DNA from: Deltaproteobacteria bacterium
GTDB taxonomy: Bacteria; Myxococcota_A; UBA9042; PHBI01; JACKFB01
NCBI GenBank assembly: GCA_020632695.1
Contig: JACKFB010000016.1
Coordinates: 74,112 to 138,111, forward strand
Length of the DNA: 64,000 bases
Reading direction: 5' to 3'
A program made the position numbers and the translations under genes. This document shows, one piece after another, positions 17,275 to 25,394 of this stretch (positions are counted from its first letter, which is position 1; each line of letters opens with the position of its first letter). The notes below the pieces were generated by a model. That model was not told where the DNA came from. It ran no database searches and saw only the letters and a program-made list of their open reading frames with translations.

Positions 17275-18045
17275 TTGAAGCTCGTGACCTGGAACGTGAA
17301 CTCCCTCAAGGCCCGCGCGGACTACGTGCGGCGCTACCTCGCCGAGCGATCGCCCGACGTGCTCTGCATCCAGGAGCTCAAGCTGGAGGACGACCATGTC
17401 CCCGTCGAGCTCTTCGAGGAGCACGGCTACCACCTGGCCATCTACGGGCAGAAGCAGTGGAACGGCGTGCTCATCGCCTCGCGGGAGCCCATCACCGACG
17501 TGCACCGCGGCCTGCCCGAGGGCGAGGCCGGCCAGTCGCGCCTCATCAGCGCCCGCACGGCCGGGCTGCGCCTGGTGAACCTCTACTGCCCGCAGGGACA
17601 GAGCGCCGACTCCCCCAAGTTCCAGTACAAGCTGGAGTTCTACGCGGCGCTGACCCGCTGGCTGGCGGCCGAGGTGGACCTGGGCGAGCCGCTGGCGGTG
17701 GTCGGTGACCTCAACGTGGCGCCCGGCCCGGACGACGTCTGGTCGGTGGAGGCCTTCGAGAACGTCCCCACCTATCACCCCCTCGAGCACGCCGCCTGGG
17801 CCGAGCTGGTGGGCCTGGGCCTGCACGACGCCGTCGCCCCCTTCGTGCCGCCGCGCACGTTCACCTTCTGGGACTATCGCGGCGGGGCCTTCCGCTTCGA
17901 CCACGGCATGCGGATCGACCACGTGCTGGTCAGCGAGGCCCTGCGACCGCGGGTCACCGGCGCCTTCGTGGATCGAGACTTCCGCAAGAAGATCGATGGC
18001 CTGAGCGCATCCGATCACGCCCCGGTCGGCGTCGAGCTGAGCTGA
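17275..18045 (+). CDS. xthA: Exodeoxyribonuclease III / AP endonuclease
   Basis: 256 residues from TTG 17275 (reading MKLVTWNVNSLKAR), with GAGG five bases upstream; the E. coli enzyme has 268. All motifs of the Mg-dependent family are present: TWNVNSLKAR, CIQELKLED (metal Glu), LYCPQGQS, VVGDLNVAP (catalytic Asp and Asn), DYRGGAFRFDHGMRIDHVL, and SASDHAPV (final His). It cuts at abasic sites and removes nucleotides from DNA 3' ends in base-excision repair in the cytoplasm. The rare TTG start suggests low expression. The gene is 47 bases after the hydrolase-fold lipoprotein and 50 before a beta-barrel gene. Confidence 0.94.
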   Translation: MKLVTWNVNSLKARADYVRRYLAERSPDVLCIQELKLEDDHVPVELFEEHGYHLAIYGQKQWNGVLIASREPITDVHRGLPEGEAGQSRLISARTAGLRLVNLYCPQGQSADSPKFQYKLEFYAALTRWLAAEVDLGEPLAVVGDLNVAPGPDDVWSVEAFENVPTYHPLEHAAWAELVGLGLHDAVAPFVPPRTFTFWDYRGGAFRFDHGMRIDHVLVSEALRPRVTGAFVDRDFRKKIDGLSASDHAPVGVELS

Positions 18046-18095
18046 CTCGCCTGCCACAGGGTGTTCCCATCCACGGACTCGTCACAACGGCAGCG

Positions 18096-19448
18096 ATGTC
18101 TCTCGGGCGTTGCGCGCTCGTCGCGCTCGGCCTGGCCGCCCTGTCGGTGGCACCGCCGGGTCGCGCCGCGGAGACCCTGCCCCCTCCCCCTCCGCCCGTC
18201 CCGGCCCCCGCCGGGCTCGAGCCGACCGCGCCAGCCCCCGCCGCGCCGGCCACCGACGCCGAGGTGGACGCCGACGCCGCGCCCCCCTTCGACCCCTTCG
18301 AGTACGCCATCCTGCCGGTGGTGAGCTACGACGCCGACTCGGGCGCGGGCGCGGCCTTGTTGGGGCTCTTCTACTGGAACGACCCCAACATCGAGCCCTA
18401 CCGAGACCACCTGCTGGTGTTCAGCTACATCACCACCAAGCTGGTGCAGATCCACGGGCTCGGGTGGGAGCACATCGGGCTCTTCGGCAAGCCCAAGGTG
18501 CGCCTGCGCATCGGCAGCACCTTCACCATCACCTCCAACGACCACTACTGCGGCGTGGGCAACGAGGCCGACTGCTCGAAGGCCCGCGCCCGCGAGCTGC
18601 TCACCGCCGACGGCCTGGACCCCACCTCGCGCGAGTTCGAGCACGCGCTGGACCACTTCTACAAGGTGCGCGATCTCATCCCGACGGTGGGCTTCGATCT
18701 GCGCTGGCCGGTCTCCTCGAAGGTGCCGGACCTGCTCGCCTTCTTCGGCTGGCGGGGCACCTGGCTCATCCCCGGGCAGGTGGGCGCCCGCGGCCCCTTC
18801 GCCCACAGCCTGCTCGCGCGCGAGCACCCCGACGGCGAGAAGGGCCTGCTCAGCGCGGTCGAGGTGGGGCTCCTGCACCAGCGGCGCGACGAGGAGCGCC
18901 AGCCCACCCGCGGCCACGTGCTGAGCCTGTCCCTGCGCGGCTCGACCCGCGCGCTCGGCAGCGACTGGGACTACGCCGGCTTCAACCTCACCTTCACCGG
19001 CTACGTGCCGCTGGACCGCCGCGGGAAGCTGGTGTTCGCCGCGCGCGGCGTGCTGGACTTCATGGTCGGCGACGGCTCGGTCTACACGCTCAGCACCGTC
19101 GGCGGACTCTTCACCCAGCGCGGCTACGGCGGGAAGTCGCTCGGTCGCGGCATCCGCCAGGCGCGCTACATCGGCCGCATCAAGGGGATCGGCCAGGCCG
19201 AGCTTCGCTGGACCATGTTCGGGCGGCCCGGACGCTTCCAGCTGGGCAGCCACACCTTCATCGACCTGGGCTGGATCGGCTACGACTGGGGCGACTTCCG
19301 CGGCGACCGCAGACGCCTGCTGCCGGGCTTCGGCGGCGGCCTCACCGCGACCTGGCGCAAGAACTTCCTGGTGCGCCTGGACGCCGCCACCAGCGCCTTC
19401 GAGGACTGGGCCCCCAGCTTCTACCTGAACCTCACCCACCCCTTCTGA
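18096..19448 (+). CDS. Outer-membrane beta-barrel protein (Omp85/surface-antigen-like)
   Basis: 450 residues from ATG 18096. A signal peptide (LVALGLAALSVAPPGRA-A) is followed by a Pro/Ala-rich spacer to about residue 65. The rest alternates polar and aromatic residues as barrel strands: ILPVVSYDADSGAGAALLGL, HLLVFSYITTKLVQIHGLGW, GWRGTWLIPGQVGARGPF, GKLVFAARGVLDFMVG, and FLVRLDAATSAFEDWAPSFY. It ends in Phe (LTHPF), a BAM-recognition feature. An YDADSGAG start and TQRGYGG strand resemble the C-terminal barrel of the Omp85/BamA surface-antigen family, but no POTRA domains are present. It is translationally coupled (TGATG) to the GNAT gene downstream. Confidence 0.75.
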   Translation: MSLGRCALVALGLAALSVAPPGRAAETLPPPPPPVPAPAGLEPTAPAPAAPATDAEVDADAAPPFDPFEYAILPVVSYDADSGAGAALLGLFYWNDPNIEPYRDHLLVFSYITTKLVQIHGLGWEHIGLFGKPKVRLRIGSTFTITSNDHYCGVGNEADCSKARARELLTADGLDPTSREFEHALDHFYKVRDLIPTVGFDLRWPVSSKVPDLLAFFGWRGTWLIPGQVGARGPFAHSLLAREHPDGEKGLLSAVEVGLLHQRRDEERQPTRGHVLSLSLRGSTRALGSDWDYAGFNLTFTGYVPLDRRGKLVFAARGVLDFMVGDGSVYTLSTVGGLFTQRGYGGKSLGRGIRQARYIGRIKGIGQAELRWTMFGRPGRFQLGSHTFIDLGWIGYDWGDFRGDRRRLLPGFGGGLTATWRKNFLVRLDAATSAFEDWAPSFYLNLTHPF

Positions 19449-20245
19449 TGCGGCGGGACCCGGGCTTCGAGAGCGAGCGGATGATCGTCGGCCTCGAGGG
19501 CGGGGTCGAGCGGCGCGCCGACCATGACATCCTCCGCTGGCCGGCCCTGCCGATGGCGGCCGAGGGCAACATGCTGGTCTACGACCGTCCGCCCGAGCCG
19601 AGCGATCTGCCGGCGTGGGAGGCCAGCTTCCGGCGGGCGATGGCCCTGTGGCCCGACGTGCGGCACCTGGCCTTCGGCTGGGGGGGCCGGCCGCCTGACG
19701 ACGCGGGCATGGTGGCACTGGAGGCGCGTGGCTACCGCCTCGAGACCGTGTCGGTGCGCCTGGCCGAGGCGCTCGCCCTCGCGCCGCCGGCGCCGGTGGG
19801 CATCCGGGTGCGCCCGCTGCAGAGCCGCGCCGAGTGGGGTCTGGCCGTCGACCTGCAGCTCGACGCGACGCCGGAGGGCGAGACCCTGCCCGACTACGCC
19901 GACTTCGCCCAGGCCCGGATGGAGCGCTGCGCGGCGCTGTGCCAGCGGGGCTTCGGCTTCTGGCTGGGCGCCTTCGAGGGGCCGCGCCTCGCCGGCTGCC
20001 TGGGGGTGTTCGCCCGGCGCGGCTTGGGCCGCTACCAGATGGTGGTCACCGGCTCGGCCTTCCGCCGGCGCGGCGTGGCCGGTCACCTGGTCGGCGCGGC
20101 GGCCACCCGGGCGATCCGCACGCTGGGGGCGCGGCGCCTGGTCATCTGCGCCGAGCCGGGCTCGCCTGCCGACGCGCTCTACGGGCGCCTGGGTTTCCGG
20201 CCGGTCGCGCCCATGCATCGGGCCATCCGCTGCGCCGACGACTGA
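19448..20245 (+). CDS. GNAT-family N-acetyltransferase
   Basis: 265 residues from ATG 19448, one base into the stop of the previous gene. The C-terminal half has the acetyl-CoA-binding GNAT pattern: FWLGAFEGPRLAGCLGVF (motif D/A strand), GRYQMVVTGSAFRRRGVAGHL (the R/Q-x-x-G-x-G/A pyrophosphate loop), and ALYGRLGFRPVAPMHRAI. The N-terminal half (DLPAWEASFRRAMALWPDVRHLAFGWG) looks like a degenerate second GNAT unit, as in two-domain family members. The substrate is unknown. It ends 23 bases before the convergent acyltransferase. Confidence 0.88.
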   Translation: MRRDPGFESERMIVGLEGGVERRADHDILRWPALPMAAEGNMLVYDRPPEPSDLPAWEASFRRAMALWPDVRHLAFGWGGRPPDDAGMVALEARGYRLETVSVRLAEALALAPPAPVGIRVRPLQSRAEWGLAVDLQLDATPEGETLPDYADFAQARMERCAALCQRGFGFWLGAFEGPRLAGCLGVFARRGLGRYQMVVTGSAFRRRGVAGHLVGAAATRAIRTLGARRLVICAEPGSPADALYGRLGFRPVAPMHRAIRCADD

Positions 20246-20268
20246 CAGCGACGGCGACGCGCGCGAGC

Positions 20269-21114
20269 TCAGAACACCGAGGGCCGCGACGCCAGGCGCG
20301 CGTCGATCATGGCCTGGATGCGCGTCGAGACCTCGCCGACCTTGGCGTCGATGATCTCGTCCTCGTCGTCGTCGCGGCCCTCGAAGCGCAGCGGCTCGCC
20401 GAAGTCGAGATAGAAGCGGGTGGGCAGCGGCAGGTAGGCCAGGGGGCCGAGCAGCGGGAGGTGCGGCGGGATCGGTACGTAGGGCGCGCCGACCAGGGCC
20501 GCCAGGCGAGACAGGTTCATCACGCTGGGGATGGACTCCTCGGCGCCGACCACCGAGATGGGCACGATCGGCGTGTCGGTCTGGAGCGCCAGGCGCATGA
20601 AACCGCGGCCGAAGCGGGTGAGGTGGTAGCGGTCCTTGAAGAGCTTGCCGCAGCCGCGGGCGCCCTCGGGGAAGACCAGGATGGCGTTGCCGGCGCTGAG
20701 CAGGTTGCGGCAGTTGGTGGGGTCGCCGACCACCGCCCCGGAGCGGGAGAAGAGCTCGTTGAGGTAGGGCACGGTGGGGACCATGCGCTCCACCATCGCG
20801 CGGATCGCGCGGGGCGGCTGGCCCTCGAGGAGGCAGGCGGCGGCGATGACCATGCCGTCCAACGGGAGCTGGCCCGAGTGGTTGGCGATGAGCAGGACGC
20901 GCCCCTCGGGGATGTTCTCGATGCCTGTCGTGCGGGTGCGGAAGTAGCGGTAGAGCAAATGCCCGATGGCGTAGCCGTGCTTGGCCGTCTGGGGGTGGAA
21001 GCCCCAGTCGTCGTAACCCAGCTCGTTGAGCTCGTGGGGCAGCGCCGAGAAGGCCCGCTCCAGCTCCGGTCGGACGGGCAGGCGCCTGAGGATGTCGTCG
21101 AATCCGAAGCCCAT
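20269..21114 (-). CDS. Lysophospholipid-acyltransferase-family protein (PlsC-like)
   Basis: 281 residues from ATG 21114. The acyltransferase signature reads NHSGQLPLDGMVIAAA, the NHSGxLPxDG form with six residues between His and Asp rather than the usual four. It is followed by AILVFPEGARGCGK (acceptor-binding block III) and TPIVPISVVGAEES (block IV). Hydrophobic stretches could anchor it at the inner membrane. It probably esterifies a lysophospholipid or related acceptor with acyl-CoA. It is transcribed away from the cyclic-nucleotide-binding pair, with a 187-base gap between the starts. Confidence 0.88.
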   Translation of the reverse strand: MGFGFDDILRRLPVRPELERAFSALPHELNELGYDDWGFHPQTAKHGYAIGHLLYRYFRTRTTGIENIPEGRVLLIANHSGQLPLDGMVIAAACLLEGQPPRAIRAMVERMVPTVPYLNELFSRSGAVVGDPTNCRNLLSAGNAILVFPEGARGCGKLFKDRYHLTRFGRGFMRLALQTDTPIVPISVVGAEESIPSVMNLSRLAALVGAPYVPIPPHLPLLGPLAYLPLPTRFYLDFGEPLRFEGRDDDEDEIIDAKVGEVSTRIQAMIDARLASRPSVF

Positions 21115-21301
21115 GGGCGCAGCATGGCGGCGGGCCTCGGCGAGCGCAAGCGGGACCGCGCCCGAGGTCGAGCGGCGGTGGCGACCGGGAGGTGCCGGGC
21201 GCGAGGGCGGGCCGCGACGCCGGATCTGCGCGTGAGGATTGGCATCTGCGGCGGCGCCGCGCTATATCATCCGCGCCGATGGATTGCTTCCAGGTGGGTC
21301 G

Positions 21302-21838
21302 ATGGCTGGGTCCAGCGAGGTCATGCGTAGTGGCATGGCGCTCCTCGCCGAGGAGATGACCGGCGAAGAGCGCGACCGGCTCCTCGATCGGATGGTCCCG
21401 CGCAAGTACCCCTTCGGCGAGGTGGTCACCGAGGAGGGCGTGTTCACCGACGCGCTCTACGTGGTCACCGACGGCGCGCTCAAGGTGTCTGTGACCGCCG
21501 AGGGCGAGGTGCTCGAGGTCGGCACCGTCACGCCGGGCCAGTGGGTCGGCGAGGTGGGCCTGCTCGATCCGGGGCCCGCGTCCGCCACGGTGGTCGCCGC
21601 CCGGGACAGCACCGTGCTGATCCTCAGCGCCGAGGCCCTCGAGGAGCTGCGTCACGCCGAGCCGGCCCTGGCCAGCCCCCTGCTCCGCGCGCTGGCGCGG
21701 ACGCTGTCCGAGCGGGTGCGCGCGTCGAGCCGCGGGGTGCTCCGCGGCGACGCGACCTCCTGGCGGCTCGAGCACGTCCCCCAGAAGAAGGAAGGTTGGC
21801 TGAGCGGCGTCTTCCGCTCCGTGTTCGGGGGCGACTGA
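21302..21838 (+). CDS. Cyclic-nucleotide-binding-domain protein 1
   Basis: 178 residues from ATG 21302, with AGGTGGG just upstream; ATG 21323 is an alternative. One cNMP-binding beta-roll makes up most of the protein: YPFGEVVTEEGVFTDALYVVTDGALKV, GQWVGEVGLLDPGPASATVVAARDS, then a C-terminal helix. The phosphate-binding cassette reads GEVGLLDPGPASATV in place of FGExxLxxxxxRxAxV: Gly-Glu is kept but the ligand Arg is replaced by Ser. Ligand binding is therefore doubtful. There is no DNA-binding domain. It overlaps the next gene by one base (TGATG). Confidence 0.85.
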   Translation: MAGSSEVMRSGMALLAEEMTGEERDRLLDRMVPRKYPFGEVVTEEGVFTDALYVVTDGALKVSVTAEGEVLEVGTVTPGQWVGEVGLLDPGPASATVVAARDSTVLILSAEALEELRHAEPALASPLLRALARTLSERVRASSRGVLRGDATSWRLEHVPQKKEGWLSGVFRSVFGGD

Positions 21839-22344
21839 TGGAGCTGCGCACCGTCCTGAGCGAGCTGGCCCTGGTCGCCGGCTTCAGCGATGAGGAGATC
21901 GAGGCGCTGGCCCAGACCCTTTGGGAGGAGCAGTACCCCGACGGCCACGTCTTCGTGCGCGAGGGCCAGACCGCCAGCAAGTCCGACTACGCCATGCACA
22001 TCATCCTCGACGGCAAGGTGCTGGTCACGGTGCAGCGCCCCGGTGAGGCCGGCATCGGCATCGTCCGCCTGATGGAGGAGGGCGACATCTTCGGCCTGGC
22101 CGGCCTGGTGGACCACGGCCCGCGCTCGGCCACCTGCCGCTCGGCCGGCCCGGTGCGCACGGCCTCGCTGTCGCGCTCGGCCTTCGACCTGCTCTTCCGG
22201 TCGGACACCTCGCTGGGCGCTCACTTCCAGTTCATCGTCGCGCGCCAGCTCGCCAAGGACCTGCGCATGGTCAACCGGCAGCTCAAGGACGCGCTCAACC
22301 AGGGCATGGCGGACGCCGTGGCGGCGGGCATCGTCTCGCTATGA
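21838..22344 (+). CDS. Cyclic-nucleotide-binding-domain protein 2
   Basis: 168 residues from ATG 21838. Again a lone cNMP-binding roll: YPDGHVFVREGQTASKSDYAMHIILDGKVLV, MEEGDIFGLAGLVDHGPRSATC, with Arg in the PRSATC position where the phosphate-binding Arg of CRP-type cassettes sits. This copy may therefore still bind a nucleotide, unlike its neighbour. The C-terminal helices (FIVARQLAKDLRMVNRQLKDAL) may dimerise with the first protein. No output domain is present. It overlaps the next gene by four bases (ATGA). Confidence 0.87.
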   Translation: MELRTVLSELALVAGFSDEEIEALAQTLWEEQYPDGHVFVREGQTASKSDYAMHIILDGKVLVTVQRPGEAGIGIVRLMEEGDIFGLAGLVDHGPRSATCRSAGPVRTASLSRSAFDLLFRSDTSLGAHFQFIVARQLAKDLRMVNRQLKDALNQGMADAVAAGIVSL

Positions 22345-23162
22345 GCGCGGCGGATGCTCCGCCCGCGGCACGCTCACCGCGCCGCGCCGGCCGCGCCGCC
22401 CGGGCGCTCGGCTGGTGCCTGGTGGCGCTGTGGCTGCTGCCCTACTGCGCGCACACGCGGGCGCCGCGCACCGTCGTCACCGCCAGCGGCGAGCTCATCC
22501 GCGTGCACGACCGGGCCTTCACCTGCGAGGGCGACCTGGTGGACGAGCAGGTGCACCAGCAGGCCGGCGGCGGTGTCACGGTCGAGCGCGAGCTGGCCAA
22601 CGGCGTCCAGTTCGGCGGCAGCCTCGAGGCCGTGTCGGGCCGCATGCTCGAGCACCGCGGCTCCACCCAGCCGGTGCCCGGCCGCACGCCGTATGTCATC
22701 GGCTCGGCCGGCGCGCAGGTCGGCTACGACCATCGCTGGTTCTCGGTGGACGCCGGGGCCAGGCTCTACCTGGCGTCGGGCCGCGAGCTCTCGGCGGCGC
22801 CCTGGCTGTGGGCGCGCGCCGGGCGTATGGACCGGGTGTGGGGTGAGCTGGGGGTGGGGCCCCGCCGCGGCGCCTTCGACCCGGTCTTCTTCGGGTTCGG
22901 CGCCGGATTCCAGGCCGGCCTCCTGGGAGGCAGCGGCGGATTCGCATGGATCGGCCGGCGCTACCGCGAGCAGCTCGAGCCCGAGGAGAGCTCGCCCGCC
23001 TTCGCGTCCTACCGCGACCGCGCGCTGGACCCCGCCGGCTATCTGGAGCTGGACCTGGCGCTCAACGAGCGGACGCGCCTGGGCGTCCGCGCCATCGTGG
23101 GGCACCAGCCCTCCGGCCGACTGACCCTGCGCTTCGCGTTCCCGGACCCCGTCACGCGATGA
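22341..23162 (+). CDS. Envelope protein of unknown function, coupled to the cNMP-binding pair
   Basis: 273 residues from ATG 22341. A basic N-terminus is followed by one hydrophobic segment with a lipobox-like end (LGWCLVALWLLPYC), so it may be a lipoprotein. The rest is beta-rich with short alternating strands (VTVERELANGVQFGGSLEAV, WFSVDAGARLYLAS, RVWGELGVGPRRG, FGFGAGFQAGLLGGSGGFAWIG, RLTLRFAFPDP), which suggests a small outer-membrane barrel or sheet. I do not recognise a family. Its last 11 bases overlap the end of the convergent permease gene. Confidence 0.65.
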   Translation: MSAADAPPAARSPRRAGRAARALGWCLVALWLLPYCAHTRAPRTVVTASGELIRVHDRAFTCEGDLVDEQVHQQAGGGVTVERELANGVQFGGSLEAVSGRMLEHRGSTQPVPGRTPYVIGSAGAQVGYDHRWFSVDAGARLYLASGRELSAAPWLWARAGRMDRVWGELGVGPRRGAFDPVFFGFGAGFQAGLLGGSGGFAWIGRRYREQLEPEESSPAFASYRDRALDPAGYLELDLALNERTRLGVRAIVGHQPSGRLTLRFAFPDPVTR

Positions 23163-24114
23163 GCGCGAGGGTCAGCGCGCCCACCAGGGGCAGGCTGACC
23201 AGGCTGAGCACAGTGGTCAGCACGATGCCGCGCGCGACGGTGGCCTCACCCAGCGCCAGCTCGTGGGCCAGCGAGAACGCGGCGATGGCCGTCGGCACGG
23301 CGGCCAGGAGCACGAAGACCCGGGCCTCGAGCGCGTCGATGAGCCCGGCGCGCCAGAGCGGCCAGGCCAGGGCCAGGGCCAGCGCCGGCGAAGCGAGGAG
23401 CTTGCCGGCGCTCAGGACGAGGGCGGGCGCGTCGAGGCTGCGCAGGGCGGTCGTGTTGGCGCGCAGGTAGAGGCCCAGCATGAAGAGCGCCACCGGCGGG
23501 GCCGAGGCGGCGACCGGCGCCAGGGGCGGGAGCAGGTGTTCGAGAACGGACGCGGGCAGCGAGCGGAGCAGCAGGCCCACCAGCGGCGCCCACACCAGGG
23601 GCTGGCGCACCAGGCGGCGGGCGACCAGGGCCAGCCCGCGTCGCTCGCCCCCCTGCCAGCGCAAGAGCAGGGCCGGCCCCAGCGTCATGGCCAGCGCGAC
23701 GTGGAGCGCGACGCCCACCGAGGCCAGGCCGACGCTCTCGTCGCCGAGGACGCTGACGATGAAGGGGAGCCCCACGTAGGCGATGTTGCCGAAGATGGCG
23801 CCCAGCGCGATGGCGCCCAGCTCGTCGCGGACGCTCCCGGCGCTGCGCCCGAGGATGGCCAGGGCCGGCACCCAGGCGGCGAAGAGCGCCAGGTGGGCCA
23901 GGTAGAAGGCGGGGTGGGTGGGGACGGCGTGGCTGGGGTCGGCGGTGCCGAGGACGATGAGCAGCGGGAAGGCCACGTAGAGCACGTAGCCGTTGAGCGC
24001 GGCGATGGCGTCGGGGCGGCGCGCGAAGACCGCGGTCCCGCCGGCGACGTAGCCGAGCAGGACGGCGACGCAGGGGGGCAGAAGCCGCAGCGCCAGGGCG
24101 AGGACGACGCTCAC
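23152..24114 (-). CDS. AEC-family permease (auxin efflux carrier / malate permease type)
   Basis: 320 residues from GTG 24114, which overlaps the stop of the upstream hydrolase gene (GTGA). Ten hydrophobic segments in a five-plus-five arrangement fit the AEC fold: LLPPCVAVLLGYVAGG, LNGYVLYVAFPLLIVLG (family motif around N and P), GAIFGNIAYVGLPFIVSVLG, and in the second half LLASPALALALAWPLWRAG and VLLAAVPTAIAAFSLAHEL. AEC proteins move organic anions such as malate across the inner membrane. Its coupling to a secreted hydrolase and a CHASE2 kinase suggests export or uptake under that kinase's control, which is inference. Confidence 0.88.
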   Translation of the reverse strand: MSVVLALALRLLPPCVAVLLGYVAGGTAVFARRPDAIAALNGYVLYVAFPLLIVLGTADPSHAVPTHPAFYLAHLALFAAWVPALAILGRSAGSVRDELGAIALGAIFGNIAYVGLPFIVSVLGDESVGLASVGVALHVALAMTLGPALLLRWQGGERRGLALVARRLVRQPLVWAPLVGLLLRSLPASVLEHLLPPLAPVAASAPPVALFMLGLYLRANTTALRSLDAPALVLSAGKLLASPALALALAWPLWRAGLIDALEARVFVLLAAVPTAIAAFSLAHELALGEATVARGIVLTTVLSLVSLPLVGALTLALIA

Positions 24115-25394
24115 TCAGCGGCGGCGTGGGTGAGCGTGGCCGCCGGCGAGACCGGCGCGCTGCCGTCGAGGATGGCCGAGACCGAGGTGTCGCCGAGCAG
24201 CCGGGCGCGGGCGAAGGCCAGGGCGTAGGTGCTGACGATGGCGAAGCCGTCGGCGTCGGCGATGTCGGCGCAGCCGCCGATGCCGAAGACCTGGTGGCAG
24301 CCGCCGGCGATGGAGACGCGCGTGACGTCCTTGCCCGCGAGGGCGGCGAAGATGGGGTCGCCCTCGGTGGCGTCGGGGACGCTGGTGTCCGCGTCGCCGG
24401 TCATCATGAGGATCGGGACGGCGACGTGGGAGTAGCCGGCGTCGCCGAACATGGCCCGGTTGCCGGCGGCCATCGGGATGGCCGCGACGACGCGCGGGTC
24501 GCGGGTGCCCTGGCGGAAGACCTCGATCTCGGCGGCGGTGCAGGCGCCGCCCGGGCCCTTGTCCTGTGCGCAGCCGGCCTCGATGGAGGGCATGTCGAAG
24601 GCAGCGCCCACGGACGCGAAGGTGGTGTAGCCGCCGAAGCTGTGGCCGCTCATGATGACGTGCTCGGTGTCCAGATGGCCGGCCAGGGGATCGGTGGCGG
24701 GGAGGTCGCGCAGGGCGTCCAGGGCCGCCGACACATCGAAGCTGCGCAGGAAGAACATCGAGGTGGGTCGCTCGACCTTCGCGTCCAGGGTGGTGTTGCC
24801 GGTGTGCTCGGGGGCCGCGACCACCCACCCGTGGCTGGCGAAGTGGTGGAAGAGCGAGGGCGAGGCCCCGGCGTAGCCCAGGTGGCCGTGGGAGTGCACG
24901 TGCAGCGGATAGGTGGTGCCGACGGCCGGGGGGGCCAGGGAGGCGTCGGCGATGGCGCCGTCGTCGGCGAAGATGCCGAGGTAGATGGCGTCGGGGCCCT
25001 CGGTGTCGGTGGTCGGGTACCACAGGGCCAGCTTGAAGGTGCGCGGCTCGGGGACTCCGGCGGGCTGGTAGGTGACCGACAGGCTGCGATAGCCGGTGCG
25101 GTAGGGGCCCTCGGTGTCCGGCGGCCAGGCGAGATCGGCCCGGGGCGGCGGCCCGGTGTCGGGCGTGGCGTCCGCGGTGGCGTCAGCCGTCGCGTCGGTG
25201 ATGGCGTCGGACGCCACGTCGCCGGTGACGTCGGACGCCACGTCGCCGGTGACGTCCAACCTCGCGTCCGTGATGGCGTCGGAAGTCGCGTCCGTGATGG
25301 CGTCGGAAGTCGCGTCCGTGACGGCATCGGAAGTCGCGATGCAGGCGACCAGCAGCAGCGACGAGGCCAGGAGCGGGAGGGTGCGACGGATCAT
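24111..25394 (-). CDS. Alpha/beta-hydrolase lipoprotein with repeat linker
   Basis: 427 residues from ATG 25394. Lipoprotein signal MIRRTLPLLASSLLLVAC, then a linker of about 65 residues built from SDAITDAT/VTGDVASD repeats, encoded by 24-base tandem repeats. The hydrolase domain has HVHSHGHLGYAG (oxyanion region), the nucleophile elbow VIMSGHSFGGY, Asp in MTGDADTSVP, and His in GGCHQVFG. These are the triad positions of platelet-activating-factor acetylhydrolase/dienelactone hydrolase relatives. The enzyme acts outside the cytoplasm, probably on an ester. Start and stop both overlap neighbours by four bases, so kinase, hydrolase and permease are co-translated. Confidence 0.88.
   Translation of the reverse strand: MIRRTLPLLASSLLLVACIATSDAVTDATSDAITDATSDAITDARLDVTGDVASDVTGDVASDAITDATADATADATPDTGPPPRADLAWPPDTEGPYRTGYRSLSVTYQPAGVPEPRTFKLALWYPTTDTEGPDAIYLGIFADDGAIADASLAPPAVGTTYPLHVHSHGHLGYAGASPSLFHHFASHGWVVAAPEHTGNTTLDAKVERPTSMFFLRSFDVSAALDALRDLPATDPLAGHLDTEHVIMSGHSFGGYTTFASVGAAFDMPSIEAGCAQDKGPGGACTAAEIEVFRQGTRDPRVVAAIPMAAGNRAMFGDAGYSHVAVPILMMTGDADTSVPDATEGDPIFAALAGKDVTRVSIAGGCHQVFGIGGCADIADADGFAIVSTYALAFARARLLGDTSVSAILDGSAPVSPAATLTHAAAE
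25210..25337. repeat. 24-base tandem repeats inside the hydrolase lipoprotein gene
   Basis: Two units (25210-25233 and 25234-25257, one difference) are followed, after eight bases, by three units at 25266-25289, 25290-25313 (identical) and 25314-25337 (two changes). Each unit encodes eight residues of the acidic linker (SDAITDAT-like or TGDVASDV-like). Copy-number change would keep the reading frame and alter only linker length. Confidence 0.85.
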
